Shown here one piece after another: positions 1 to 5,921 of a DNA stretch of 10,187 nucleotides; positions within the stretch are counted from its first letter, which is position 1; each line of letters opens with the position of its first letter. The DNA is from Clostridia bacterium (lineage in GTDB: Bacteria > Bacillota > Clostridia > Oscillospirales > SIG627). Made by a program: the position numbers and the translations under genes. The DNA lies in assembly GCA_017453605.1 (NCBI GenBank), contig JAFTEP010000237.1:1-10187 (forward strand), in the 5' to 3' direction. A model generated the notes under the pieces. The model saw nothing but the letters and a program-made list of their open reading frames with translations, was not told the DNA's origin and made no database searches.

Positions 1-72
1 GTCCGCCAGAGTGCTCTTGCCGTGATCTATGTGCGCTATGATGCAGAAATTTCTGATATGCTTGGGATCCAT
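1..72 (-). CDS. lepA: Elongation factor 4 (LepA), N-terminal 24 codons only
   Basis: Translating leftward from the ATG at 72-70 gives 24 residues that run off the window. They contain HIRNFCIIAHIDHGKSTLAD, the near-invariant N-terminus of LepA/EF4 with its P-loop (AHIDHGKST, G1 motif). LepA is a ribosome-associated translational GTPase acting on stalled or mispositioned ribosomes and in initiation. The start is set by an AAGGAG Shine-Dalgarno at 84-89, which lies inside the last codons of smpB, 11 bases upstream. The smpB stop codon (75-77) and this start are only 2 bases apart, so the two genes are almost certainly co-transcribed and probably translationally coupled. EF-Tu or EF-G would share only the P-loop; the MDPKHIRNF leader is LepA-specific. 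Confidence 0.93.
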   Translation of the reverse strand, partial: MDPKHIRNFCIIAHIDHGKSTLAD

Positions 73-74
73 TT

Positions 75-536
75 TCAGAGCTTCTCCTTCGCGTCCCGGC
101 GGTTTTCCATTTCAAGAGTTTTTTTCATTTCGCTCTCGCGCTTGTCGTAGAGCTTCTTGCCCTTGCAGAGCCCGAGCTTCATTTTCAGGATCGACCCGGA
201 AAAATACACGCTCAAGGGTATAAGCGTCACTCCGTCCTTTTCGGTCGTCAGCTTCAGTTTCAGGATCTCCTTTTTGTGCATCAGGAGCCTGCGCTTCCTT
301 CTCGGGTCCCGGTTGAAGATGTTCCCCTTTTCGTAGGGACTGACGTGGACGTTCTCGGCGAAAACTTCCCCGTTTTTGAAGCTGCACCAGCTGTCCTTCA
401 GGTTTATCCCGCCCTGGCGGATGCTCTTGACCTCGGTGCCGCAAAGCTCGATCCCCGCTTCAAAAGTGTCCAGCACGAAGTAGTCGTGCCTCGCCTTGCG
501 GTTCTCCGCGACGACCTTGACGCTTTTCTCACTCAT
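75..536 (-). CDS. smpB: SsrA-binding protein SmpB
   Basis: 153 residues, the usual length for SmpB. It binds the tRNA-like domain of tmRNA and brings it to stalled ribosomes for trans-translation. Family signatures visible: ENRKARHDYF near residues 11-20, ELCGTEVKSIRQGG near 31-44, the HVSPYEKGN stretch, and LIPLSVYFSG followed by LKMKLGLCKGKKLYDKR near 105-133. The C-terminal tail is charged and Lys/Arg-rich, as expected for the part that enters the mRNA channel. The ATG at 536 has a GGAGG site at 543-547, 6 bases away, inside the end of rmuC. The first 8 bases overlap the rmuC stop, and lepA follows after 2 bases. No tmRNA gene (ssrA) is seen in this window. Confidence 0.97.
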   Translation of the reverse strand: MSEKSVKVVAENRKARHDYFVLDTFEAGIELCGTEVKSIRQGGINLKDSWCSFKNGEVFAENVHVSPYEKGNIFNRDPRRKRRLLMHKKEILKLKLTTEKDGVTLIPLSVYFSGSILKMKLGLCKGKKLYDKRESEMKKTLEMENRRDAKEKL

Positions 537-1866
537 TGCCGTCCTCCAGAAGTTCAGTCGCCTTCTCGCTCGGCAGTGCGGAGACGCTTTTCAGTTTTCT
601 GTTTATCGCCCTCGTCCTCGTCCCGACCAGCTTGTCGAGATCGTTGTTTGCCTGATTGATGCGGTTCTGAGCGCTGCTGAGAGCGTCCTCGAACTTTTCA
701 AATTCGGTCTTCACCGCGCCGAGCACCTCCCAGACTTCTCCCGAACGCTTCTGTATCGCGAGCGTGCGGAAGCCCATCTGCAGGCTGTTCAGGAGCGCGG
801 CCATCGTCGTCGGTCCGGCTATGTTGATCTTGTAGGAGTTCTGAAGTGTCTCGACCATCCCTCTTCTGACCGCCTCTGCGTAGAGCCCTTCTGTCGGAAG
901 GAACATTATCGCAAAATCCGTGGTCTCCGGCACCCTGACGTAAAGATCGTGTATCGTCTTCGCAAACTGCTTCAGACGCTGTTCGAGCTGTTTTCCGGCG
1001 TAGGCTATCTTCGTCTGGTCCGCGCTCTCGTAGGCGTCCTCAAGCTCTCTGTAGCAGTCGAGAGGGAACTTCGAGTCTATCGGCAGCCAGACGCTCTTTC
1101 CGTCCTCCGCTCCCGGGAGCTTCACGGCGTATTCTACCGGATTCGAGGTCCCGCTGACCGTGACGACGTTGGTCTCGTACTGCTCCGGGCTTAAGATCTC
1201 GCCCAGGATCGCGCCGAGCTGGATCTCTCCGAGAATGCCCCTCGTCTTCACGTTCGAGAGCACGTTCTTCAGGTCGCCGACGTCCTTTGTGAGGCTGTTC
1301 ATCTCGCCCAGGCTCTTGTGGACCTGCTCGAGCCTTGTGCTGACGTCCGCAAACGAACGGCTGATCTTTTCGTCGAGAGTCTTCTGGAGCTTGTCGTCGA
1401 CCGTTTTCTGGATCTCTCCGAGCCTTTTCTCGTTTCCTTCGCTCAGCTCTTTGAGCCTTTCGCCGACCTGAGTCGTGAGAGAGGCGAGGGTCTTTTCCAT
1501 CCCCGCCAGCTTTTCGGTCAGCGTCTCGTTCATGTTCTTTATCGAATCGGCGTTGGTCTGCGCGAGGACTTTCTGAGCTCTCGACATCGAGCCCTCCATG
1601 TCTGCGACTCTCTCTCCGAGCGCCTTCGACATATCATCCAGCGCTTTTCCGCTCGTCTGGGCGAGCCTGTCCTGAGCCTTCGTCAGAGAAGTCGAGAGCG
1701 TCTCGACGTTTCCTCCGAGCCTTCCGAGATCGGAGATGATCCTCCGGTCGTCAAATTCCGGCGGCTTCTGTTTTTTCAGTCCTATCAGCGCGATAAGACT
1801 TATAACGGCCGATGCGAGCGAGAATATCAGCGCGCCTATGCAGATATATATATCGTACTGCGGCAT
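529..1866 (-). CDS. rmuC: RmuC-family protein (DNA recombination/inversion limiting factor)
   Basis: 445 residues. An N-terminal membrane segment (about residues 6-30) is followed by a long heptad-rich region (about 45-205) that should form a coiled coil. The RmuC domain follows from about 207. Within it are GILGEIQLGAILGEIL (210-225), LPIDSKFPLD (261-270) and FLPTEGLYAE (322-331), all typical of the family. RmuC is related to restriction-like nucleases of the PD-(D/E)xK type, and D264 and K266 of PIDSKFP fit that core. In E. coli it limits inversions at short repeats; its biochemical action is not firmly established. The ATG at 1866 is preceded by AAAGGA at 1873-1878. The 53-base gap to mltG is T-rich on the plus strand and carries a trivial 7-base tandem duplication (1897-1910). 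The end overlaps smpB by 8 bases. Confidence 0.93.
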   Translation of the reverse strand: MPQYDIYICIGALIFSLASAVISLIALIGLKKQKPPEFDDRRIISDLGRLGGNVETLSTSLTKAQDRLAQTSGKALDDMSKALGERVADMEGSMSRAQKVLAQTNADSIKNMNETLTEKLAGMEKTLASLTTQVGERLKELSEGNEKRLGEIQKTVDDKLQKTLDEKISRSFADVSTRLEQVHKSLGEMNSLTKDVGDLKNVLSNVKTRGILGEIQLGAILGEILSPEQYETNVVTVSGTSNPVEYAVKLPGAEDGKSVWLPIDSKFPLDCYRELEDAYESADQTKIAYAGKQLEQRLKQFAKTIHDLYVRVPETTDFAIMFLPTEGLYAEAVRRGMVETLQNSYKINIAGPTTMAALLNSLQMGFRTLAIQKRSGEVWEVLGAVKTEFEKFEDALSSAQNRINQANNDLDKLVGTRTRAINRKLKSVSALPSEKATELLEDGNE

Positions 1867-1919
1867 TTATCGTCCTTTCGGTTTTTTTGTTTTCGTCTTC
1901 TGTCTTCTGTCCCGATCCG

Positions 1920-3488
1920 TCACTCGACGTCCGCGCCCGCTTCGATCTGTTCTTTCTGCTTCTCGCGGTTAGCGGCGGCGGTCTGTTTGTTTTTGTTGTG
2001 CTGGTTCAGGGTCTCGGCGAAGAGGCTGTGCCCGTCGGCGTCCGCCACGAAATAGAAGTACTTCGTTTCGTCCGGATATAGGGCGGCGTGGATCGCTTCA
2101 AGTCCCGGATTGCAGATCGCTCCGGGAGGCAGACCCTCGTTCAGATATGAGTTGTAGGGATTGGGAGTTTCCAGATCCTCTCTCGAAAGCTGTTCCTTTC
2201 TCTCCGGCAGATAGTAGTTTATCGTCGCGTCGGATTCGAGCTTTTTCATGTCCGTCGAATTGAGTCTGTTGTGGAAAACGCTCGAAATGGTGTAGAATTC
2301 GCTGTCGAACTTGCCCTCCGCCTGGATGATGGATGCGAGAGTGATCGCCTCGTCGAGCGTCATGTCCAGTTCTGTCAGCCTGTCGTAATAGAGCTTGTCG
2401 AAGCGCTTCTCGAACGCCGACAGGAAGTAGTCTATGATACCGACTTCGCTTATATCGCTGTAGACCTCGTATTTGGCGGGGAAGAGGTAGCCCTCGAGCC
2501 TGTACTTTCTGTTAGGCGACAATTCGCTCTTGTTCAGCTCTTCCATAAACGAGTATTCGTAGGGATATTCGTTTATCGCCTTGACGAAGCCCTCGCGAGT
2601 GCCTATATGATATTCGTCCACGAGCAGGTTGATGATCTGATCCACGGTGTAGCCCTCCGGGATCTTTATCTCCACTATCTGCCTCGGAGCGGGCTTTTCG
2701 CGGATCTCGTAGATCATCTGATCGTAGTTCATCGTGCTCTTCAGTTCGTATGCGCCGGGCACGATCACGAGATTCTTGTTTTTGTACTTGAATTTCACCC
2801 AGAACTTGAAAGCGGACGGTTCGCTGATGAGGCCGTTCGTTTTCAGGATGTCCGCGATCTCGTCGACCGTCGCGAATTCCGGGATGACGACCGTCGCTTC
2901 GGTCTCCTCCTTGACGAAGGCGAAAATGTCGTTGCCCCATTTCACGCCGGTTATCCCGAGAAATCCCGAGATCGCCAGAACGGCGGCGATATAGATTATC
3001 GCCTTTATCAGCCCGAGAGTGATCCCGCCTCTGTCCTTGATCTTCGGCTTGTCGTAGGAAGTCTCTTTTTTCTTGCGTGCGCCGGAGGATTTTGCCGGAT
3101 GCTTTCGGGTCTCATCCCTGACGGGAGCCCTGTCTTCTTTTTCGTCTTCGCCCTGAGGCTTCGGATCGTTCTTTTGAGTTCTTACCGGCTCGCTGATCCG
3201 GGTCTTCTGCTCTCTGTCGGGAACCGGCTCGCTGATCCGGGTCTTCTGTTCCCGCTCGAACACCGGCGCGCGTCTCGCCGCTCTCTTCGGGGCGGGGCGC
3301 AAAGATTCTCCGTCGCTCCCGGGCTTCTCGGCGGCCTTTTCGGTCTCTTCTGAGGCTTCGGGTTTTTCGGCGGTCTCTTTCTTCTCGGCATCCACCGCGG
3401 CTTCAGGCTTTTCTTCTTGGATCTCCTGCTTTTTTGCTCTCGGTGAAGAAGCGATGATGTCTCTGTTTTCGCTGTCGTTTTCCGGCAT
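1920..3488 (-). CDS. mltG: Endolytic murein transglycosylase MltG (YceG family)
   Basis: 522 residues. MltG cleaves nascent glycan strands at the membrane and sets their length during wall synthesis. Residues 1-150 are a charged, low-complexity, probably disordered cytoplasmic part. One membrane segment follows (about 155-180), then an extracytoplasmic LysM-like part (about 200-290) and the YceG catalytic domain (about 300-500). Catalytic-domain signatures: RLEGYLFPA (330-338), LASIIQAEG (384-392), SSVFHNRL (402-409), EGLPPGAICNPG (451-462) and YFYFVAD (477-483). E391 aligns with the catalytic Glu of E. coli MltG; the preceding Glu of the common EKE motif is Gln here (Q389). A 13-residue sequence is tandemly duplicated at 78-103. 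The ATG at 3488 has AGGAG at 3496-3500. It is downstream of the CPBP protease gene by 76 bases. The N-terminal extension is much longer than in E. coli MltG, which is common in Gram-positive versions. Confidence 0.95.
   Translation of the reverse strand: MPENDSENRDIIASSPRAKKQEIQEEKPEAAVDAEKKETAEKPEASEETEKAAEKPGSDGESLRPAPKRAARRAPVFEREQKTRISEPVPDREQKTRISEPVRTQKNDPKPQGEDEKEDRAPVRDETRKHPAKSSGARKKKETSYDKPKIKDRGGITLGLIKAIIYIAAVLAISGFLGITGVKWGNDIFAFVKEETEATVVIPEFATVDEIADILKTNGLISEPSAFKFWVKFKYKNKNLVIVPGAYELKSTMNYDQMIYEIREKPAPRQIVEIKIPEGYTVDQIINLLVDEYHIGTREGFVKAINEYPYEYSFMEELNKSELSPNRKYRLEGYLFPAKYEVYSDISEVGIIDYFLSAFEKRFDKLYYDRLTELDMTLDEAITLASIIQAEGKFDSEFYTISSVFHNRLNSTDMKKLESDATINYYLPERKEQLSREDLETPNPYNSYLNEGLPPGAICNPGLEAIHAALYPDETKYFYFVADADGHSLFAETLNQHNKNKQTAAANREKQKEQIEAGADVE
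3180..3257 (-). repeat. Two 39-base tandem repeats inside mltG
   Basis: Two adjacent in-frame 39-base units encode EREQKTRISEPVP and DREQKTRISEPVR. The core of 26 bases (3184-3209 and 3223-3248) is identical between copies, and the rest differs at several positions. They sit in the predicted disordered cytoplasmic part of MltG. High identity at the nucleotide level suggests a recent slippage or recombination duplication, so copy number may vary between strains. Confidence 0.93.
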
Positions 3489-3564
3489 TTTTGTGCTCCT
3501 GATCGGTTTGGGCGCCTTTGGCGCTGAAAGAATTTATCTGATATTTCTTAGGGCGATTCGCGCG

Positions 3565-4506
3565 TCAGATCACGTTTATCGCCTTGAGTATGAAAATGAT
3601 CACGGCGGCTATGAGTCCCGGAGAAAGGAACACCTGAGCCGCTCTCTTTGAGAAGGCGGGCTTTTTCTCCTGTTCCCGGAGCTTCTTTTCGCTTTCGAGA
3701 AAGAGAAGCTGAGCTCTTTTCTGGCTCCCGACCTCCGCGGATTTTTTGGAATATATGAATTCGAGCTGTCCGAGCCACATGCACAGAAGAAGTAAAAACA
3801 CCGTTGTCAGTATAAAGAACAACAGCGTCGAATTGCCAGTTCTCGAAACGTATTCGCTGAAGACGTCGGGCATGAAGACGTCGAGCGCGTTGTTTGCAAG
3901 ATGCAATATTATCGCCGGTATGACCGACGAGCAGACGAAGGTCATCGCTGCGAACACTATCCCCGCGAGAAAATACCCGGCGAGTCCCTTGAACGAGAAG
4001 TGGAGCATCGCGAAGAACAGCGCGGAAACTCCGATCGCGAAGAATCCGCCGTATGGAGTGTATTCGTGGATCACTATGCTCCTGAACACGAGCTCCTCCA
4101 GAAGAGCGGGCAGAACGACGTAAGCTATCAAGATCAGCGCTCCCTGCTCGGGATAAGCCTCCATCAGCGGGACGCCCGAGGATATCTGAGCTCCCATGAA
4201 CGCCTGCGAAACGAATTTTATAAGCGCCGCGCCCGCGAAATACAAAAAGAACGAGACGACCGCGAAGCCTATGCAGCTCGGCGAAACGGGCTTGAAATTG
4301 AGAGCCGTGACTATGTTGATGTTCCTGACCCTGCAGTAGAACGCGACAGGGAGCAGAAACACCACGCACTGGATGATGATGACCGAAAGCAGGATGTTGC
4401 TGTCGGAGAGCCCGGAGAAAAAGCCCATGAGAGTCTTTGAAAATCCGGTAAGGATGTAGATCACGCACAGAAGCGCGGGCGCGTAAAGCGCGTTTTTCGA
4501 TTTCAC
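3565..4506 (-). CDS. CPBP-family intramembrane glutamic/metallo-protease (CAAX protease-like)
   Basis: 313 residues with about eight hydrophobic membrane segments. All three CPBP (Abi) motifs are present: EELVFR (E137, E138, R142), FAMLH (F165, H169), and HLANNALD (H202, N206, D209). These are the conserved active-site residues of the Rce1/CPBP family, so the protein should be an active membrane protease; its substrate is unknown. Bacterial members act in peptide maturation, self-immunity to bacteriocins, or envelope functions. After the core there is a charged, probably cytoplasmic or coiled stretch (about 250-292) and one more hydrophobic segment at the C-terminus (about 295-313). The start is GTG at 4506, supported by a strong AGGAGG at 4515-4520, 8 bases upstream. 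It follows the cyclo-ligase gene by 37 bases. No bacteriocin gene lies nearby, and the MltG neighbour suggests an envelope role (inference). Confidence 0.9.
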   Translation of the reverse strand: MKSKNALYAPALLCVIYILTGFSKTLMGFFSGLSDSNILLSVIIIQCVVFLLPVAFYCRVRNINIVTALNFKPVSPSCIGFAVVSFFLYFAGAALIKFVSQAFMGAQISSGVPLMEAYPEQGALILIAYVVLPALLEELVFRSIVIHEYTPYGGFFAIGVSALFFAMLHFSFKGLAGYFLAGIVFAAMTFVCSSVIPAIILHLANNALDVFMPDVFSEYVSRTGNSTLLFFILTTVFLLLLCMWLGQLEFIYSKKSAEVGSQKRAQLLFLESEKKLREQEKKPAFSKRAAQVFLSPGLIAAVIIFILKAINVI

Positions 4507-4543
4507 GGGTCTTTCCTCCTTTCTGATTTGTTCATCGTTTTGT

Positions 4544-5098
4544 TCAGCCCCGTAGGACGAGGCCCTTTTCGCTCGCCGTTCCGTCGAGCGCGGCGTCGTG
4601 CGCCTCGGGGAACACGCTCGGCACTATCTGTAAGGAAAACACGAATCCTATCGCCGCCGCGGGTCTGTGACGGGCGAAAAACCTGTCGTAGAATCCTCCG
4701 CCCCAGCCCAGACGGAAAAACTTTTCGTCGACCCCGAGGCATGGAATTATCATCAGCGTGTCGGAAAAGTCCGTCTCCGGCTCTGAGCCTTGCGGCTCCG
4801 GGATGCCGAAGCGCGAAACCGAAAAGCCGCTTTTTCCGTCTGACGCGAAAAACTCCATTTCGTTCCCGAGGCATTTCGGGTAGAGAAGCGTCTTTTTCTC
4901 CCGAAGCGCCGCGTTTTTTATATATTCCGGATCGGCTTCGCTCTTTATCGGACAGTAAAGCGCGATCTTCCGGCAGCGCTTCCAGACGGAGCTTTCAACG
5001 ACTCTTGCCGACGCTTCACGCGACAGTTTTTTTCTCTCTTCGGGTGAGAGGGAGTCTCTTTTTTTCTTGAGCAGGGCTCTCAGCCCGGACTTTGTCAT
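4544..5098 (-). CDS. 5-formyltetrahydrofolate cyclo-ligase
   Basis: 184 residues, typical for the family. The enzyme converts 5-formyl-THF to 5,10-methenyl-THF using ATP, returning a dead-end folate to the one-carbon pool. Signatures: a basic N-terminus (LLKKKRDSLS, 9-18), KIALYCPIKSEAD (44-56), IPEP (99-102), the phosphate/folate-binding loop RLGWGGGFYDRF (129-140), and a C-terminal stretch with PEAHD (164-168) and TASEKG. The reading frame is open upstream to 5245, but that extension is Arg-rich and is a shadow of the preceding gene. The ATG at 5098 starts exactly where family homology begins. This ATG overlaps the stop of the DJ-1 gene as ATGA (5095-5098). No clear Shine-Dalgarno is visible before it, so translation probably depends on re-initiation. 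The family is named ygfA, yqgN or fau in different hosts. Confidence 0.94.
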   Translation of the reverse strand: MTKSGLRALLKKKRDSLSPEERKKLSREASARVVESSVWKRCRKIALYCPIKSEADPEYIKNAALREKKTLLYPKCLGNEMEFFASDGKSGFSVSRFGIPEPQGSEPETDFSDTLMIIPCLGVDEKFFRLGWGGGFYDRFFARHRPAAAIGFVFSLQIVPSVFPEAHDAALDGTASEKGLVLRG

Positions 5099-5643
5099 TT
5101 TGCGTAAAAGACCGAAGCTTTGACTTTCTTTGCCGCCTGCTCCCCGCAGAGAGCTTCGATGAGCGCGAAAGCGAACTGATACGCGGTTCCCGCGGCCTTC
5201 GAGGTGATGAGGTCCCCGTCCCTGACGGCGTCTTCGTCGACCCACTCCGCGCAGTCCATAAGGTCCTTCATATCGGGATAGCAGGTCGCGCGCTTATCCT
5301 TTATGAGCCCCATCGAGCTCAGAAGCGTCGGCGCGGCGCAGATAGCTCCGATAAGGACGTTTTCTTCAAAACACTTGGTTATGAATTCGTTTGCCCTCTT
5401 CGAGTTTTTGATCGACTCGACGCCGCCCATCCCTCCGGGCAGGATCAGAGCCTCGGGAAGGCCCTTCGCGGCCGCGCTTCCGATCCACAGATCGGCGGCG
5501 ACGCAAATTCCGTGGCTCCCGGTCACGATAAGATCGTGAGTGACGGACACCAGCTTCACGTCCGCTCCCGCGCGCCTGAGCATATCGGCGGGGACCAGTG
5601 CCTCCGCCTCTTCAAAACCGTCTCCCAAAAGGATACAGACCAT
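5095..5643 (-). CDS. DJ-1/PfpI family protein
   Basis: 182 residues from the ATG at 5643. Class I glutamine-amidotransferase-like fold. The sequence opens MVCILLGDGFEEAEA and has LILPGGMGG near 67-75 and the nucleophile elbow GAICAAP (C102), with the conserved Glu at the FEEAE stretch (E11/E12). This matches the DJ-1/YajL branch, which is linked to protection against oxidative and carbonyl stress; deglycase activity is claimed in the literature but disputed. An upstream in-frame GTG at 5679 would add 12 residues. The ATG at 5643 is preferred because GGAGG (5649-5653) lies 5 bases ahead, because homology starts there, and because the predicted transcription start is near 5680. It is the first gene of the leftward operon and overlaps the cyclo-ligase by 4 bases. 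Confidence 0.92.
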   Translation of the reverse strand: MVCILLGDGFEEAEALVPADMLRRAGADVKLVSVTHDLIVTGSHGICVAADLWIGSAAAKGLPEALILPGGMGGVESIKNSKRANEFITKCFEENVLIGAICAAPTLLSSMGLIKDKRATCYPDMKDLMDCAEWVDEDAVRDGDLITSKAAGTAYQFAFALIEALCGEQAAKKVKASVFYAK

Positions 5644-5648
5644 TTTTT

Positions 5649-5653
5649 CCTCC
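5649..5653 (-). promoter_or_regulatory. Ribosome binding site choosing the DJ-1 start
   Basis: GGAGG on the minus strand, 5 bases before the ATG at 5643. The site lies inside the longer GTG-started frame, so it argues for the shorter protein. Confidence 0.8.
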
Positions 5654-5667
5654 GAATTTGTGCAAAT

Positions 5668-5693
5668 GTATAATTTCACAAATATTATTATAC
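5668..5693. promoter_or_regulatory. Inverted repeat with two opposed TATAAT boxes
   Basis: GTATAAT at 5668-5674 is the exact reverse complement of ATTATAC at 5687-5693, with a 12-base spacer. Each arm holds a perfect TATAAT, one for each strand. The minus-strand box fits the DJ-1 operon. The plus-strand box (5669-5674) has no good -35 and no gene starting close downstream. It may be a regulator site or part of a face-to-face promoter pair. Confidence 0.4.
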
Positions 5694-5695
5694 CA
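5687..5695 (-). promoter_or_regulatory. Extended -10 promoter for the leftward operon
   Basis: The minus strand reads TGGTATAAT, a perfect TGnTATAAT extended -10. The -35 position 17 bases upstream (about 5710-5715, TTTCTT) is poor, as is common with extended -10 elements. Initiation would fall near 5680, giving a leader of about 37 bases before the DJ-1 ATG. The TATAAT also forms the right arm of an inverted repeat, GTATAAT (5668-5674) with ATTATAC (5687-5693), which may be an operator or may simply reflect a second, plus-strand -10 box. Confidence 0.6.
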
Positions 5696-5790
5696 CAATT
5701 CGTCCCGAAAAGAAAGACGCATAAACGTTTTTTCAGATTATTTCAAATTATTTTTATATATTTTTATAAACGGTTCATATTTTGAGCCCC

Positions 5791-5829
5791 AAAAAGCGCA
5801 GCCCCTCCGTTCCGTTCCGCGCTTTTTTT
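5791..5829 (+). terminator. Terminator-like hairpin in the divergent intergenic region
   Basis: Arms AAAAAGCGC (5791-5799) and GCGCTTTTT (5819-5827) pair perfectly over 9 bp around a 19-base pyrimidine-rich loop, and the plus strand continues to seven T residues (5823-5829). This is the form of an intrinsic terminator with A-tract and T-tract. It works better rightward, yet no plus-strand gene lies upstream before it within the intergenic region. It may stop antisense transcription or end a short unannotated RNA. The GC part is short (4 bp) and the loop is large, so strength is uncertain. Confidence 0.5.
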
Positions 5830-5860
5830 CGCCCGCCCCGCCGTCCGCGGCAAAAAGCAG

Positions 5861-5889
5861 TTGATTTTTCCCCGGGATTGTGCTAAATT
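5861..5889 (+). promoter_or_regulatory. Candidate promoter for the first EamA gene
   Basis: TTGATT (5861-5866) and TAAATT (5884-5889) are separated by 17 bases, and the -10 is preceded by TGC, giving an extended -10. Each hexamer matches consensus at four positions. The predicted start near 5896 leaves a leader of about 26 bases before the ATG at 5922. It also overlaps a possible earlier GTG at 5880, which argues against that start. Confidence 0.5.
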
Positions 5890-5921
5890 TCTTTCGCGGA
5901 TATCGGCGGGGGAGGGGAAAA

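Noticed and set aside
496..1194. Long plus-strand open frame opposite rmuC
   Set aside because: The protein is low-similarity and Arg/Leu-rich, as expected of an antisense shadow, and rmuC on the other strand is well recognised.
1897..1910. Tandem 7-base duplication in the mltG-rmuC gap
   Set aside because: Too short to be meaningful; likely chance in a low-complexity leader.
2271..3353. 360-codon plus-strand open frame opposite mltG
   Set aside because: It is antisense to a clear MltG; it reflects codon bias of the real gene and has no recognisable domain.
3511..3525. GC-rich hairpin (GCGCC, loop of three, GGCGC) in the gap between the CPBP gene and mltG, considered as a terminator
   Set aside because: The stem is only 5 bp and no T-run follows on the minus strand, so it would not terminate. 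It may be a minor leader structure before the mltG Shine-Dalgarno.
3529..3587. Possible internal promoter before mltG (CTGACG and TATCAG on the minus strand)
   Set aside because: Spacing is 19 bases and both hexamers match consensus at only four positions; not supportable.
5099..5245. N-terminal extension of the cyclo-ligase frame
   Set aside because: It is Arg/Gly-rich, lies entirely within the DJ-1 coding sequence on the same strand in another frame, and family homology begins at the ATG at 5098.
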